From a virus: DNA of 55,777 nt. The stretch is from positions 1-55,777 of IMG/VR virus record IMGVR_UViG_3300018080_000215. One strand, given 5' to 3'. Below the pieces are notes generated by a model. It was not told where the DNA came from. It searched no databases and saw only the letters and a list, made by a program, of their open reading frames with translations. Below are positions 17,382 through 25,520 of this stretch, piece after piece; positions within the stretch are counted from its first letter, which is position 1; each line of letters opens with the position of its first letter. Both the position numbers and the translations under genes were made by a program.

Positions 17382-18077
17382 TCAGGCCCAGCCAACCCCG
17401 TTGGTAAAGACCCGCACCGTAGCACCGGCAGAAGCAGCGGTGCCGCCGAGAGTCTGGTCGTAGGTGGCCGGATCAATCGTCCCGAACGCCTGACCAATCA
17501 CCACACTTTCAGCATTACCGGTGGCAACCGGGAGAATGTTGGTGGCAGCAGTCACCTTTCCGGGGTCTGCGCCAGCCGGGGAAACCCGAACTGCCGCACC
17601 GGGGTTGATCGCTCCACCGACAATCTTCTTCAGGTTGGCTGGCCCCTTAAAGACCAACCAGACGATGTCGTTAGCCCGCACAGTGCCGGTCAGGTACTCG
17701 TCAAGGAACGCGACCCGCTTGCCGGTCACAACGTCGGCACTGGTAGCCTTCGCGGTGAACTCGGCAGTGCCGGTCATTCCAGACGCAGCCTTGAGGACGT
17801 AAGCCTGACCGGAATCCGCACCGTCGCGGTTGGCATTCAGGACGGTACTTTCGTTAGCGGGCTTGAACCGAGCCGCTACGCAGTACACCAGTTCGTTGGA
17901 CAGGCGAGTCTTGGCAACAGGGTGAATGTCCTGAAACGCCTTGACCTGACCGACGATCTCGCTGCCAGCGGCAGGAACCCCATTGGCGTAGGAGTCACCG
18001 CTGGAATACTCAATGGCTTCCCCATTGAGAAGAGTGGTGCCGCGAGTGAAAGGGGGGTCGCTAAAAAGCGATGACAT
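17382..18077 (-). CDS. Putative capsid decoration/head fibre protein (231 aa)
   Basis: 231 aa, Ala/Gly/Thr/Val rich, no Cys-rich or membrane segments. The C-terminal half (LKKIVGGAINPGAAVRVSPAG, VIGQAFGTIDPATYDQ) reads as a small beta domain similar in style to head decoration proteins, where alternating Ala/Gly/Val strands bind the capsid surface. It lies 12 bases downstream of the capsid gene, the expected place for decoration or head fibre genes. Function inferred from context and composition. Confidence 0.7.
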   Translation of the reverse strand: MSSLFSDPPFTRGTTLLNGEAIEYSSGDSYANGVPAAGSEIVGQVKAFQDIHPVAKTRLSNELVYCVAARFKPANESTVLNANRDGADSGQAYVLKAASGMTGTAEFTAKATSADVVTGKRVAFLDEYLTGTVRANDIVWLVFKGPANLKKIVGGAINPGAAVRVSPAGADPGKVTAATNILPVATGNAESVVIGQAFGTIDPATYDQTLGGTAASAGATVRVFTNGVGWA

Positions 18078-18089
18078 TTGGTGTACCTC

Positions 18090-19235
18090 TTATTGGTCGG
18101 GGCCGTCAGTGAGAAGGAAGAAGTTCCGAGGACTACGAAAACGCAGGTTCCCGAGGACGCTACAGGAATACCTATATGACTGTAGTTCCTCGTTAAAGAA
18201 CGGCCCCTCCGCAGTAAACAACTGCGACTCAAGGCAGTGCATCTCCATGTTTCCGATGGAGATTCCGTAGCCCTGGCCTGCCGGAACCGAATACTCCGAC
18301 GCAATTTCGACCCCGTCCTGCTCGAAGACATCAGTAAACCCGTATGCCCGTAGGCCGGTCGAGCGGGTCACAATCGCCCGTTCGCTGCTGCTAAGGCGAT
18401 TGAGGTACTGAATGTAGAGGTTGCGGTCGAGAATCACCATGTCAATGGCCGATTCCCTGGTGTCATTGCGCTTGGTCTGGAAAATTCCTTCGCGAGTAGC
18501 CTCGACGCAGTTCTCTTTCCAGGAGTTGCCGTTCGGAACTCCGAAGCCAGTGCTGTTGTAATTGATGAGGATCGGCGAGTAAAAGTCCGCTTCTGGATCA
18601 ACAGGGCAAACCGGCCAAGTGCTGGTGCCACTCAGCCGCCCGCCACCGTAGTAGCCGAGGTTCGTCCGCAGGCCCGCGTAAGTATCGTCGGGCAGGAGGA
18701 ACTTATCATCGACATTGGCATTCCGGGCCTTGAACGGGTCGGTGGTCTGGCTGGTGTCGATGGACTGATTGGAGTGCCCGGTGAAACTACCAAGCCCATG
18801 AAAGTCATTTTCATGGCCCGGGGCATTCCCATCCGCGTAGACCTGAAAAGCAAGATGCTGTTCGAGGGACTCCTGCAACCGGGTAGCCATACCGGAGGCG
18901 ACGTTAACCAAAGCCTCCTGGTTCCGGTTCTCCAACATCTCCCTACGATAAATACTGTCTGTGGTTACGAAGCCGCGCCAAGGGAGTTCCGCTCGCTTCC
19001 AGAGCGACTGTCGAGAAAAGGTTCTAGGAGTATCGCCCGTATTACCGGAAACAGGGGTATTGCGATAACGGACATTCCAGTCCATCCCGCGCCCCGATTG
19101 ATTCATCATGACGTTGCCGCTGGCTTCCAGGGCGGCAAACACCTTGAACTTACGGAAAGTAGCCAGTTCCTCTTCCCGCAGGTGATTTACGATAGTCGTT
19201 CCGATAACCCGCGACCAATCGGTAGGAGAAGCCAT
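18090..19235 (-). CDS. Major capsid protein (381 aa)
   Basis: 381 aa. The order is helix-rich N-arm (WSRVIGTTIVNHLREEELATFRKFKVFAALEASG), E-loop-like strand (MDWNVRYRNTPVSG), a spine helix (NRNQEALVNVASGMATRLQESL), a glycine-rich loop and a C-terminal beta region (YSCSVLGNLRFRSPRNFFLL). This is the layout of HK97-fold major capsid proteins. It is flanked by a Gln-rich scaffold-type gene upstream and a decoration candidate downstream. No protease gene was recognised between portal and capsid, so maturation cleavage is not implied. Confidence rests on context and fold pattern. Confidence 0.85.
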   Translation of the reverse strand: MASPTDWSRVIGTTIVNHLREEELATFRKFKVFAALEASGNVMMNQSGRGMDWNVRYRNTPVSGNTGDTPRTFSRQSLWKRAELPWRGFVTTDSIYRREMLENRNQEALVNVASGMATRLQESLEQHLAFQVYADGNAPGHENDFHGLGSFTGHSNQSIDTSQTTDPFKARNANVDDKFLLPDDTYAGLRTNLGYYGGGRLSGTSTWPVCPVDPEADFYSPILINYNSTGFGVPNGNSWKENCVEATREGIFQTKRNDTRESAIDMVILDRNLYIQYLNRLSSSERAIVTRSTGLRAYGFTDVFEQDGVEIASEYSVPAGQGYGISIGNMEMHCLESQLFTAEGPFFNEELQSYRYSCSVLGNLRFRSPRNFFLLTDGPDQ

Positions 19236-19254
19236 GTCTTTCTGTACCTTTCCG

Positions 19255-20334
19255 CTATTCCAAGTTGGAAATGCCTTGCGCTCTTAGGTCAGCCTTCAAG
19301 CGTTCGGCGAAAGTGAGGGGGCGTTGGGGAACTCTGGAGTCGGTGGTTGCTGCGGAGTTGCGAGGAGCGGTGCGTTTCGCTTGCGTCCTCAGAAACTCCA
19401 TATTGCGTTGAGCCTGCTGCTGCTGCTGATTTTGCTGCGGTGCGGGCTGCGGTGCGGGTGCTGCTTGCTGTGGGGCTGGTGCTTGCTGCTGAAACTGCTG
19501 AACTACTTGCAATGCCAAGTCTCGTTCAAGTTTGGCGACTGCGTAGTCCCATCGAGCCTCGGGATCGGAAATGCCCATTCCCTTAGCGTCTTCAATGTAT
19601 TTCTGGACTATGACCCCTTCGCGAGATGCAATCTTTTTTTCAGGGTCTTGGTATAGCCACTCAGCATTTTCTTGCTCGATCTGCTGGACGAAATTCTCCT
19701 GACGCTGGCGGGTGATCTGCTGACTCACCATCTGCTCTGCCCGTTGGGTGGCAATTTGCTCCACCATCGGGCCTAACGCCTGCTCGGGATTGTCGAGGAA
19801 TTTGCGGGCGAAATCGGCCCGGTAGTTCATCCATTCCGTAAGTTGGGCCTTTGCCTCAAGCGGCGCATGTTCTGCGATGGTTTCGCGGCCTTCAGCATCG
19901 CGGACGAGGTATTGCTTGTAGGAGTCTTTGAGTTGCGGAGGCGACCACCAACTGGGCTTTTCCGGTTCCGGCTGCGGCGCAGCCTGCTGCTGTGCCGGTG
20001 CCTGCTGTGCTTCCCGCCACTTCTGGAACGCTTCCCGCTGCGGGAGATACTCGGAAACCACCGGGACGAGTTGCTGATACTGCTGGAGTGCCCGGGTCGC
20101 GGCCTGCTCCCGCTGCATGGTTTCGTACAAGTTTTGGGCAATTTGCCGATCATCCATCCCCTGGAACTGCGGCAAGTCCCGGAAGCCAGCGTAGTAATCT
20201 TCGGGTGCTTGCTGCGTAGCGGCACCCTGCTCGGCAGATGCTTCGGGTGATTCGTAGCCGGAATCCTCACTGCCCGCTTCTGCGGACACATCGGCAACTT
20301 CCTCGACCTCTGCTTCCATCGTTTCTTCAGACAT
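19255..20334 (-). CDS. Scaffolding protein (359 aa)
   Basis: The start at 20334 (MSEETMEAEVEEVADV) is preferred because AGGTGA sits 5-7 bases before it and it begins 4 bases after the upstream stop. A longer frame exists 78 bases further up. Residues 1-60 are acidic, the middle is charged coiled-coil-like with Gln/Ala repeats (QYQQLVPVVSEYL, QQAPAQQQAAPQPEPEKP), and the C-terminus is basic. Acidic helical body plus basic C-terminal capsid-binding end, directly upstream of the capsid gene, is the classic scaffold arrangement. Confidence 0.85.
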   Translation of the reverse strand: MSEETMEAEVEEVADVSAEAGSEDSGYESPEASAEQGAATQQAPEDYYAGFRDLPQFQGMDDRQIAQNLYETMQREQAATRALQQYQQLVPVVSEYLPQREAFQKWREAQQAPAQQQAAPQPEPEKPSWWSPPQLKDSYKQYLVRDAEGRETIAEHAPLEAKAQLTEWMNYRADFARKFLDNPEQALGPMVEQIATQRAEQMVSQQITRQRQENFVQQIEQENAEWLYQDPEKKIASREGVIVQKYIEDAKGMGISDPEARWDYAVAKLERDLALQVVQQFQQQAPAPQQAAPAPQPAPQQNQQQQQAQRNMEFLRTQAKRTAPRNSAATTDSRVPQRPLTFAERLKADLRAQGISNLE

Positions 20335-20338
20335 TGTC

Positions 20339-22090
20339 TCACCTGTTTCTCGGTAGGGTGCGAACGCGACCTGTTGGTATTTTGCGTTTCGGATTGCGTT
20401 TGCGGAAGTCACTTATATCAGTGACGGTGTCTTGCCTATCAGAAGACCAATCTTCAAACAACGAACGGTATCTTGGACTGTCGGCTTGAGGCGTCTGGCC
20501 GTACTCGTCGCGAATAGGGTTGTTCGGGTCTGGGTCTGATAGGTAACCCTGCATTGTTTGCGGGGTCATCGACAACGAAATGCCGGTGTTGTAGCCCATT
20601 TCCCCCTTTACATCACCAAATTCTGCCTTGGCGGCTGCCCTTCCAGAACGCGCTAGGTTTTGGAGAATTGGCACACGCGCCCGCGCGTTCAGGCCAAGGC
20701 TGCCAACGCCGGTCAAGGCAGCCACACCCGCATTAATAGGGTCGCCCGCGATGCCCGGGACAACCATCAGTGCGTCATTGAATGCTGCCGTTGAGTGAAA
20801 CGGCACAATCGGGCCGTCTGCCCCGGGGTCAGAACTCGGCTCGGGAGCGTTTTCTGGCCGATCTGTCGGGCCAAACCAGGGATTGGCGGGGTCGTTGCTG
20901 GTCGTATCTCCTGCCCAGACCTGCGCGTTAGTCGGGATTTCTTGCAGACCTTGATTCAAATACCTTATCCACATAGGCAGTCTGGCCGACACTTGCCGCC
21001 AGTCATCGCCCTCTAGTTTCGCTCCCCTCACCCGAAGGTCGTTGATTTCGTCCGCAGTACCTTCTGGCCGGATAGGAGTCAACCGGTCAATGTCGTTTAG
21101 GACATCGACGAATGCCCCCCGCTCATCTCGGTTGAAGTTGTTCATCATGACAGGGGTGGTCAAGTACCGCGTTGCCCTGCCGTACATTGTGTTTCCGCTT
21201 TCCGACTTCTGGCCTAATCCAGAAGCGGTCATGGCACTGAACTGGGGCAGGTAACTGCCGGATGCCCAATCGTTGAAGAACCTGGGGTCTTGGCGTTGCG
21301 CGTACCGCATCACCTCCATGGTGTAATCGAGGGCACTGCCGGGGTCGGGCGACATTATGAAGCCCGCCTGCTTGCGGGCGATCTGGTCGCCAGGAAGTGA
21401 GTCAGGGCGAGTTGAACTCAAGGATGTGAATGGAAGATTTTCATACGCGACACCCAAGCCCGCACCAATGAGATTGATGGCGGCACCCTGGAGCGGCTCG
21501 GGGCTATGCAACCCTGTCTGGAAGGTGGCGAAAAGGTTGTAATCCAGCAGTTTCTTGGCGGCGTCTACCCCTGTGTCGGTAAGCCGCCAATCCGCGTTCG
21601 CCCGGTTGCGGAAACTGGGGTCTTGCCGGAAGGACTCTGCCTCCTCTGGTGTTACCCCGGTATCGGGACGGTCATCCCCGATGATTGATGTGTCCCGCAT
21701 CCAAGACAGGAAGTCGTTGACCATCGTCTGGGCAAGTTGCTCGCCCTCGGGGGATACGTTGATCGGGGGTTTGATGCCAAGAATCTTGGCTCGGAACAGC
21801 GGAGCGACTTCTTTGATGCTCGCCCGCATACGCGCGCGGGCCTCTTCAGAGCGGCTTGCCAGCCAGGGGGCTAGGTAAGCGTCCAGTTTGGGGCCAGCCA
21901 TGCCCAAAAAATCCATGTGCTTGGCGTACTCTGGTGTGCCGTAGAGCGAACTACGCTCATACCACTCTTCCCAATTGCGGTCAGAGTAGCGACCACCAGA
22001 GTCGGATTTGTACAGGTCTGGCGAAAAGTAATCGACGGCGGGCTGGACTACGTTGTTCGCTATTCCAAGTACAAAGTCTTCGTAGTTCAT
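20339..22090 (-). CDS. Hypothetical virion-associated protein (583 aa)
   Basis: 583 aa with no recognised family. N-terminal part carries aromatic-rich segments (DRNWEEWYERSSLYGTPEYAK) and helices with many Arg/Glu. One moderately hydrophobic stretch (NDALMVVPGIAGDPINAGVAAL) lies near residue 450. The C-terminus is basic (RKRNPKRKIPTGRVRTL). TGATG overlap couples it to the upstream gene. Placed ahead of the scaffold gene it is probably a head or internal protein, but nothing in the sequence fixes the role. Confidence 0.72.
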   Translation of the reverse strand: MNYEDFVLGIANNVVQPAVDYFSPDLYKSDSGGRYSDRNWEEWYERSSLYGTPEYAKHMDFLGMAGPKLDAYLAPWLASRSEEARARMRASIKEVAPLFRAKILGIKPPINVSPEGEQLAQTMVNDFLSWMRDTSIIGDDRPDTGVTPEEAESFRQDPSFRNRANADWRLTDTGVDAAKKLLDYNLFATFQTGLHSPEPLQGAAINLIGAGLGVAYENLPFTSLSSTRPDSLPGDQIARKQAGFIMSPDPGSALDYTMEVMRYAQRQDPRFFNDWASGSYLPQFSAMTASGLGQKSESGNTMYGRATRYLTTPVMMNNFNRDERGAFVDVLNDIDRLTPIRPEGTADEINDLRVRGAKLEGDDWRQVSARLPMWIRYLNQGLQEIPTNAQVWAGDTTSNDPANPWFGPTDRPENAPEPSSDPGADGPIVPFHSTAAFNDALMVVPGIAGDPINAGVAALTGVGSLGLNARARVPILQNLARSGRAAAKAEFGDVKGEMGYNTGISLSMTPQTMQGYLSDPDPNNPIRDEYGQTPQADSPRYRSLFEDWSSDRQDTVTDISDFRKRNPKRKIPTGRVRTLPRNR

Positions 22091-23052
22091 CAGTTCATCA
22101 AGCCAGACAGCGGGCCTGCTGGGTTCTGCGATGTGTTGCGGCTACCCTCGTCTCCAGGGCTTGTGTCAGACAGAAGCCCGGTGGTGATGCCGCCCAGGGT
22201 CAGAATCTCCCGGAGCCGTTGCGGCAACATTGCCTGCACTTGCGGCGGTAAAGACAGGAGCATCCGCAGGTCGCGAAGCCGCAGGCCGGTGGGCTGGTCG
22301 ATCTCGTAGTCGGGCGAATCCATGTTGTTGCGGAGCCGATCCATATTGCGTTCCAGAACGCCTTCGGCGTCCTCAACGCCCAGGTAAGACCGGCCATCTT
22401 TACGCCGCATCTCGGCCAGCACCCGATCTACCTCCATTGCGTCGTACATCTGGGTGTCGCCCTCGCGTCCGACGTAATCAGTCATAGCCCGCTCAAAGCC
22501 CTCGGCCCGCTGGCGAGCATCAATGGCTTTTTGCTTCATATCATCGACGTAGTCCCGAGTCATCCCGGCATCCCCCATGATCTCTCCTGGGATCGGGATT
22601 ACGACTTGCCGGTCATCGAACTCGGTATCCCCCATTGCAGCAACGGGGAGATCGTCCATCTCATCGGGGATGGGGTCACTGACGGCAAAGTCGCCGTCGG
22701 GGAAGCGACTGTCAGTTACAACGCGACTTTCATACTCCCGGTCAGGCTCATCCGGCATAGACAGACGCCCTTCTTCTGGGAAGTCGGGGTCTTCAGTGCG
22801 GATTAGGCCGATGTCATCGTCGTAGCGGTCATAGTCGATCTCGGGGAAGTATTTCCGGTAGTCAGGCTCGTTGATGACGCTCAACTGCTGGCCGAGTTCC
22901 CGGGCATTCTCAATCGCCTGCTCAAGGTTCGCCATACCGCCGTAGTACGGGGCGATCTGCTCACCAGTGCTGATGACCCTGCCTGTGCGGAGAGGGATTT
23001 CCTTCTTGTTGTAGACCTGGGGGCGCGGTCTTCCTCGTCCTCTTCCCATCAT
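22090..23052 (-). CDS. Acidic hypothetical protein (320 aa)
   Basis: The start at 23052 is chosen because ATG overlaps the upstream TAA as TAATG; the protein then begins MMGRGRGRPRPQ, an AT-hook-like Gly-Arg-Pro motif that could contact DNA minor groove. Residues 60-170 are very acidic (PEIDYDRYDDDIG, DPIPDEMDDL). A C-terminal helix (DLRMLLSLPPQVQAMLPQRL) is amphipathic. No family recognised. It may be an early-assembling virion or packaging accessory protein. Confidence 0.72.
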   Translation of the reverse strand: MMGRGRGRPRPQVYNKKEIPLRTGRVISTGEQIAPYYGGMANLEQAIENARELGQQLSVINEPDYRKYFPEIDYDRYDDDIGLIRTEDPDFPEEGRLSMPDEPDREYESRVVTDSRFPDGDFAVSDPIPDEMDDLPVAAMGDTEFDDRQVVIPIPGEIMGDAGMTRDYVDDMKQKAIDARQRAEGFERAMTDYVGREGDTQMYDAMEVDRVLAEMRRKDGRSYLGVEDAEGVLERNMDRLRNNMDSPDYEIDQPTGLRLRDLRMLLSLPPQVQAMLPQRLREILTLGGITTGLLSDTSPGDEGSRNTSQNPAGPLSGLMN

Positions 23053-23465
23053 TAACCCTTTCCGTAACGCCACTGCCTTCGCCATTTCCGAAGGCTTTTA
23101 GCGGCTGAGAGATCACTTCGATACCACCGCAAAGTTATCCACACTGACTGCCAGATGATCTGGGAGAGTGCTTCCTGCCACTTATCGTATTCGGGTTCCC
23201 CGTACACAAACGCAAGATGCCTCTTGCAAGAAGCAACTGTCTGCTTGAGTGCCTTGACCTCCAGAGTCTCTCCTGACTTGCTGTTGTCGATAGCGTCACA
23301 GGGAAATTCCTGTATCAGCACCGAAGCAACGTCAAAACACTTATGGTGCCCAAGGAGATATTTCCGCAATGGAAGTCTCCCCCAGACATACTTCTGGAAG
23401 CCGATGATTTCCGTTTTGAACTTGCCCACATTTTTCTTACGGCTTTTTCGTCCCACAACTGGCAC
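23052..23465 (-). CDS. Hypothetical protein (137 aa), GTG start
   Basis: 137 aa, starting at GTG 23465 and overlapping the 3' end of the 44-aa gene by 29 bases. Strongly basic and aromatic (RKSRKKNVGKFKTEIIG, WQSVWITLRWYR), with three Cys. No family recognised and no membrane segment beyond a short hydrophobic patch. It is the third gene of the late operon and could act in regulation or DNA handling as well as structure. Confidence 0.65.
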   Translation of the reverse strand: MPVVGRKSRKKNVGKFKTEIIGFQKYVWGRLPLRKYLLGHHKCFDVASVLIQEFPCDAIDNSKSGETLEVKALKQTVASCKRHLAFVYGEPEYDKWQEALSQIIWQSVWITLRWYRSDLSAAKSLRKWRRQWRYGKG

Positions 23466-23571
23466 CCTTCGCCATCTTCTTGTTGAGTCTGCGGTTCTGC
23501 ATCTCTCCGTAGGCGGCGGTCAGTTTATCCTTCAAGGACATCTTCTTCGGTGTCTTTTTCCCGGCAGGCAA
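23437..23571 (-). CDS. 44-aa basic protein with TTG start
   Basis: A short frame starts at TTG 23571, preceded at 6 bases by a perfect GGAGG; an in-frame stop lies just upstream. An internal ATG at 23541 would give 34 aa with no comparable ribosome site. The product (MPAGKKTPKKMSLKDKLTAA...) is Lys rich with a central helix and C-terminal GASCGTKKP. It overlaps the next GTG-started gene by 29 bases, consistent with coupling. No family recognised. Small Lys-rich proteins of this kind occur in many phage virion operons. Confidence 0.65.
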   Translation of the reverse strand: MPAGKKTPKKMSLKDKLTAAYGEMQNRRLNKKMAKGASCGTKKP

Positions 23572-23639
23572 AGATCACCTCCCTTCATTCGGATGCGTCG
23601 GTTTCCCGACTAAGGACGTTGCTCTCTTTGTATATGGGC

Positions 23640-23699
23640 GCAAAGCACCGCCCCGGGTTACTCGCGACAGGGGCGAAGCGAGGCCCGGGGCCAGTGCCG
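23640..23699 (-). other. Nested GC hairpin in a short gene-free stretch
   Basis: Bases 23572-23699 carry no gene. On the minus strand GCCCCGGG (23694-23687) pairs with CCCGGGGC (about 23661-23654) around an inner CTCGC/GCGAG stem. No T run follows. Possible mRNA processing or attenuation hairpin ahead of the 44-aa gene. Confidence 0.45.
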
Positions 23700-23906
23700 T
23701 CAATCAAACAAGTGCGGATGGTGTTTCTCGACAGCCTCAATCGTCGCCAGTAGCCCCTCTACGCTTTTTCGCAATTGGACTATTTCTTCAGCCGCTACCC
23801 AATCCAAATGCTCACTAACCGGGATAGGCTCGCCAGCAGTTTCTATCTTCGCCCGCGCTCGCAGCAGGAAGACCAAGTCATCTAGGTCTGGCGTTTTTTT
23901 CGTCAT
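23700..23906 (-). CDS. Small hypothetical protein (68 aa)
   Basis: 68 aa, acidic/helical (DLDDLVFLLRARAKIET, AEEIVQLRKSVEGLLATIEAVE), probably a short coiled-coil. ATG overlaps the stop of the upstream 74-aa gene by four bases. Downstream lies about 130 non-coding bases containing a nested GC hairpin. No function assigned. Confidence 0.72.
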   Translation of the reverse strand: MTKKTPDLDDLVFLLRARAKIETAGEPIPVSEHLDWVAAEEIVQLRKSVEGLLATIEAVEKHHPHLFD

Positions 23907-24127
23907 TTATGCCGGATAGGGGCTTTGGGGTGCGGTATGTCCCACATGGGATTCCCCATTACCCGAATCTCGCAGGAGTCGATATGCACAACCCGGCCAT
24001 CGGAGAAGGTGTGTACTAACCACACTGTATTGATAGATGGGCCGTAATCTATCAAAAACAGCGCATGGCCTTCCCCCAGTGGGGTTTGCACCCACAGCGG
24101 AGGCTCGATCCGGTGGATTTGCGTCAT
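23903..24127 (-). CDS. Small hypothetical protein (74 aa), SH3-like composition
   Basis: 74 aa. The segment PLGEGHALFLIDYGPSINTV then WLVHTFSDGRVVHIDSCEIR has the strand-turn-strand pattern of small beta-barrel proteins (gly-x-ala/leu-phe ... trp-val ... gly-arg-val) that phages encode in number, possibly a nucleic-acid or protein adaptor. Overlaps neighbours by four bases on each side. Function unknown. Confidence 0.72.
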   Translation of the reverse strand: MTQIHRIEPPLWVQTPLGEGHALFLIDYGPSINTVWLVHTFSDGRVVHIDSCEIRVMGNPMWDIPHPKAPIRHK

Positions 24128-24432
24128 CGCTTCCTGGCCTCCAGGGACTTCAACTTGGCTTTGAGGGCGACAATCTGATCTTGGTAGTCCTGCACCACTG
24201 CCTTGAGCCGCTCTACCTCCAGCCCATTTCCGATAGCCTCGGCAGCCAAATCCCGCCGCACCTCCTGAAACGCATCCCGAAACTGGCTTAGTCGCCGAAT
24301 GCAGTTCGCCGCCCGAGCCAGCGTATCCGCATCCTCCTGCAACACAGGGCAGAGAGCCTCCAGCCGCCGGATGACCTCTTCATCCGACATAGCCCCATCC
24401 TTGTCGGCCTTCTTCTTTCGTCTGACAATCAT
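24124..24432 (-). CDS. Coiled-coil hypothetical protein, first gene of the late minus operon (102 aa)
   Basis: The start is taken as ATG 24432, seven bases after GAGGGA; an adjacent TTG at 24435 is possible. The product begins with a basic patch (IVRRKKKADKD) and is then helical, ending in a heptad-like coiled coil (LEVERLKAVVQDYQDQIVAL). It is the first gene downstream of the long non-coding region and of the TTGACA/inverted-repeat candidate control site, so its leader may control the whole late operon. No family recognised. Confidence 0.72.
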   Translation of the reverse strand: MIVRRKKKADKDGAMSDEEVIRRLEALCPVLQEDADTLARAANCIRRLSQFRDAFQEVRRDLAAEAIGNGLEVERLKAVVQDYQDQIVALKAKLKSLEARKR

Positions 24433-24451
24433 CAAATATCCCTCTTTGATT

Positions 24452-24504
24452 AGGTGTCCTGCCGTCGAGTTAGGTAGACACCTTCAGTACAACCCCGATG
24501 TCAA
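24452..24504 (-). promoter_or_regulatory. Candidate late promoter/operator: TTGACA plus inverted repeat
   Basis: On the minus strand a consensus -35 hexamer TTGACA (24504-24499) is followed by a perfect 7-bp inverted repeat AGGTGTC/GACACCT (24483-24477 and 24458-24452) with an 18-base spacer. No convincing -10 hexamer is visible at 16-18 bases (best is TGTCTA). The repeat may be an operator, an RNA hairpin in the leader, or chance. It is the only good promoter-like candidate just ahead of the late operon. Confidence 0.35.
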
Positions 24505-24702
24505 GACCGGCCCTTGACCAAAGTTGTCCAGAGAGAAGCCCAAACTCGGCGAAAACGTCAGACAGAAGGGAGATAAGGTTCGGCTAACCTACGTTCGTTA
24601 CTCAGCAGGGGGTGTTAGGGCAGGGGTCTGCAAAACTGGAAAAAATCCAGGAGGGGAACGTCATATATGTTGCGACCGACTCGGGGGCCGGGAGGGGCTT
24701 GC

Positions 24703-24951
24703 CGCGCATCCCCTGGCTATGCTAGGGGTTCGGAGTATGCCGATGGTTCCCTCCGCCTCCGGCGGCTCGCGCAGCCGCCCGACCGAGTGCCGTTCCCCCC
24801 CTCCCCCCACAGAATCCATTCTCCCGGGGCTTTGCCCCGTCCGGAGTATCCCGATACCCCCCCGGGGCTTTGCCCCGCAGAACGGCTCTCCGGGGCTTTG
24901 CCCCGATTGCCCGATTCTGGCATCATCCCCCCTCGCGGGGCTTCGCCCCGC
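24703..24951. repeat. Cluster of GC-rich palindromes in the 590-bp gene-free region
   Basis: Three identical 15-mers CGGGGCTTTGCCCCG (24825-24839, 24863-24877, 24891-24905) and a variant GCGGGGCTTCGCCCCGC (24935-24951) form 6-7 bp stems with 3-base loops. A related stem (CCCCTGGC/GCTAGGGG) lies at about 24704-24723. Two copies of CGGAGTAT-G/C-CCGAT (24731, 24842) accompany them. No reading frame through the region looks coding. Bases 24505-24702 hold nothing else I recognise. Possible roles: REP-like elements, packaging/replication site, or acquired host intergenic repeats. Confidence 0.7.
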
Positions 24952-24958
24952 GCGCGCA

Positions 24959-24994
24959 TAAAAAAACCCCCGGAGTCCGAAGACTCCGGGGGTT
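24959..24994 (-). terminator. Strong intrinsic terminator
   Basis: Perfect 13-bp stem (24965-24977 with 24982-24994) closing a CGAA/TTCG tetraloop. Read on the minus strand it is followed by a run of seven T, so it should end transcription of the 25.0-27.1 kb operon before the late region. On the plus strand the T run is only four bases, so it may work weakly both ways. Confidence 0.92.
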
Positions 24995-25022
24995 TTCGCG
25001 TTACCGGGAACCGGGCGTAGAC

Positions 25023-25412
25023 TCAGGATTCCTGAGTCCACTCGCTGTTCCCGGGCTTTCCGGCCTTGGCCGGAGGCTCCATAACCATGCCATTCTCGGC
25101 GGCATGGCGAAGATCATCGGCATGATCGGCAGACTGACGGTATTCGAGAATACCGGCCCAACGATTGCCGTATTCACCGTTGCCGTCCCTTCGATTCTTC
25201 GAAGGGATGAAGTTGGTTTTCTCAATGAGAAAACCCGCCTGGGTAACGGTGTAGTCGATGTACTGTCCATCGGCCAGAACCCGGCGGAAGTGATAGCCGT
25301 ACTGATCCCGCTTGATGTACCGTCCCGGGGCGAGATCGGAGGAACCGATCTTCGCAACGGACTGCGACTTGAAGCGGTTTGCAGGAACGGCGGTAGTCTT
25401 CGACTTTGCCAT
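25023..25412 (-). CDS. Hypothetical protein (129 aa), last gene of left small-gene operon
   Basis: Start at ATG 25412 chosen for AAAGGA about 10 bases upstream. Basic N-terminus (MAKSKTTAVPANRFKSQSV), then a compact alpha/beta-looking part with aromatic residues (GRYIKRDQYGYHFRRVLADG, YIDYTVTQAGFLIEK). It ends just before the strong terminator and is preceded by a two-hairpin element. No family recognised. Probably an early host-interaction or regulatory protein by position. Confidence 0.75.
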   Translation of the reverse strand: MAKSKTTAVPANRFKSQSVAKIGSSDLAPGRYIKRDQYGYHFRRVLADGQYIDYTVTQAGFLIEKTNFIPSKNRRDGNGEYGNRWAGILEYRQSADHADDLRHAAENGMVMEPPAKAGKPGNSEWTQES

Positions 25413-25457
25413 GATGAAAAAGTCCTTTCGCCCTATGGGCAAACGGGGAAGTGTGAT

Positions 25458-25520
25458 GCGGTCGGCGACGTTGCCGAACCGCTCCGAAAGGCCATCGCTG
25501 CTGGCCCCCTTCGGGGGCTA
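25458..25520 (-). promoter_or_regulatory. Two-hairpin AGCGATGG element, copy E1
   Basis: Minus-strand order: hairpin 1 GCCCCC-GAA-GGGGGC (25518-25504) starting at the stop codon of the upstream gene, linker, invariant AGCGATGGC (25499-25491), hairpin 2 (25482-25458, GCGGT/ACCGC outer and CGGC/GCCG inner pairs). The core ATG opens a leader frame starting Met-Ala-Phe-Arg, which stops about 20 codons later, before the ribosome site of the 129-aa gene. Confidence 0.8.

Noticed and set aside
24825-24951. CRISPR array
   Set aside because: Repeats are short palindromes with irregular spacing and no unique spacers of constant length or cas genes.
24661-25041. Coding frames through the GC palindrome region
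   Set aside because: Translations are repeats of the palindromes (Gly/Pro/Arg/Ala) in both strands with no conserved pattern; structure explains the open frames.
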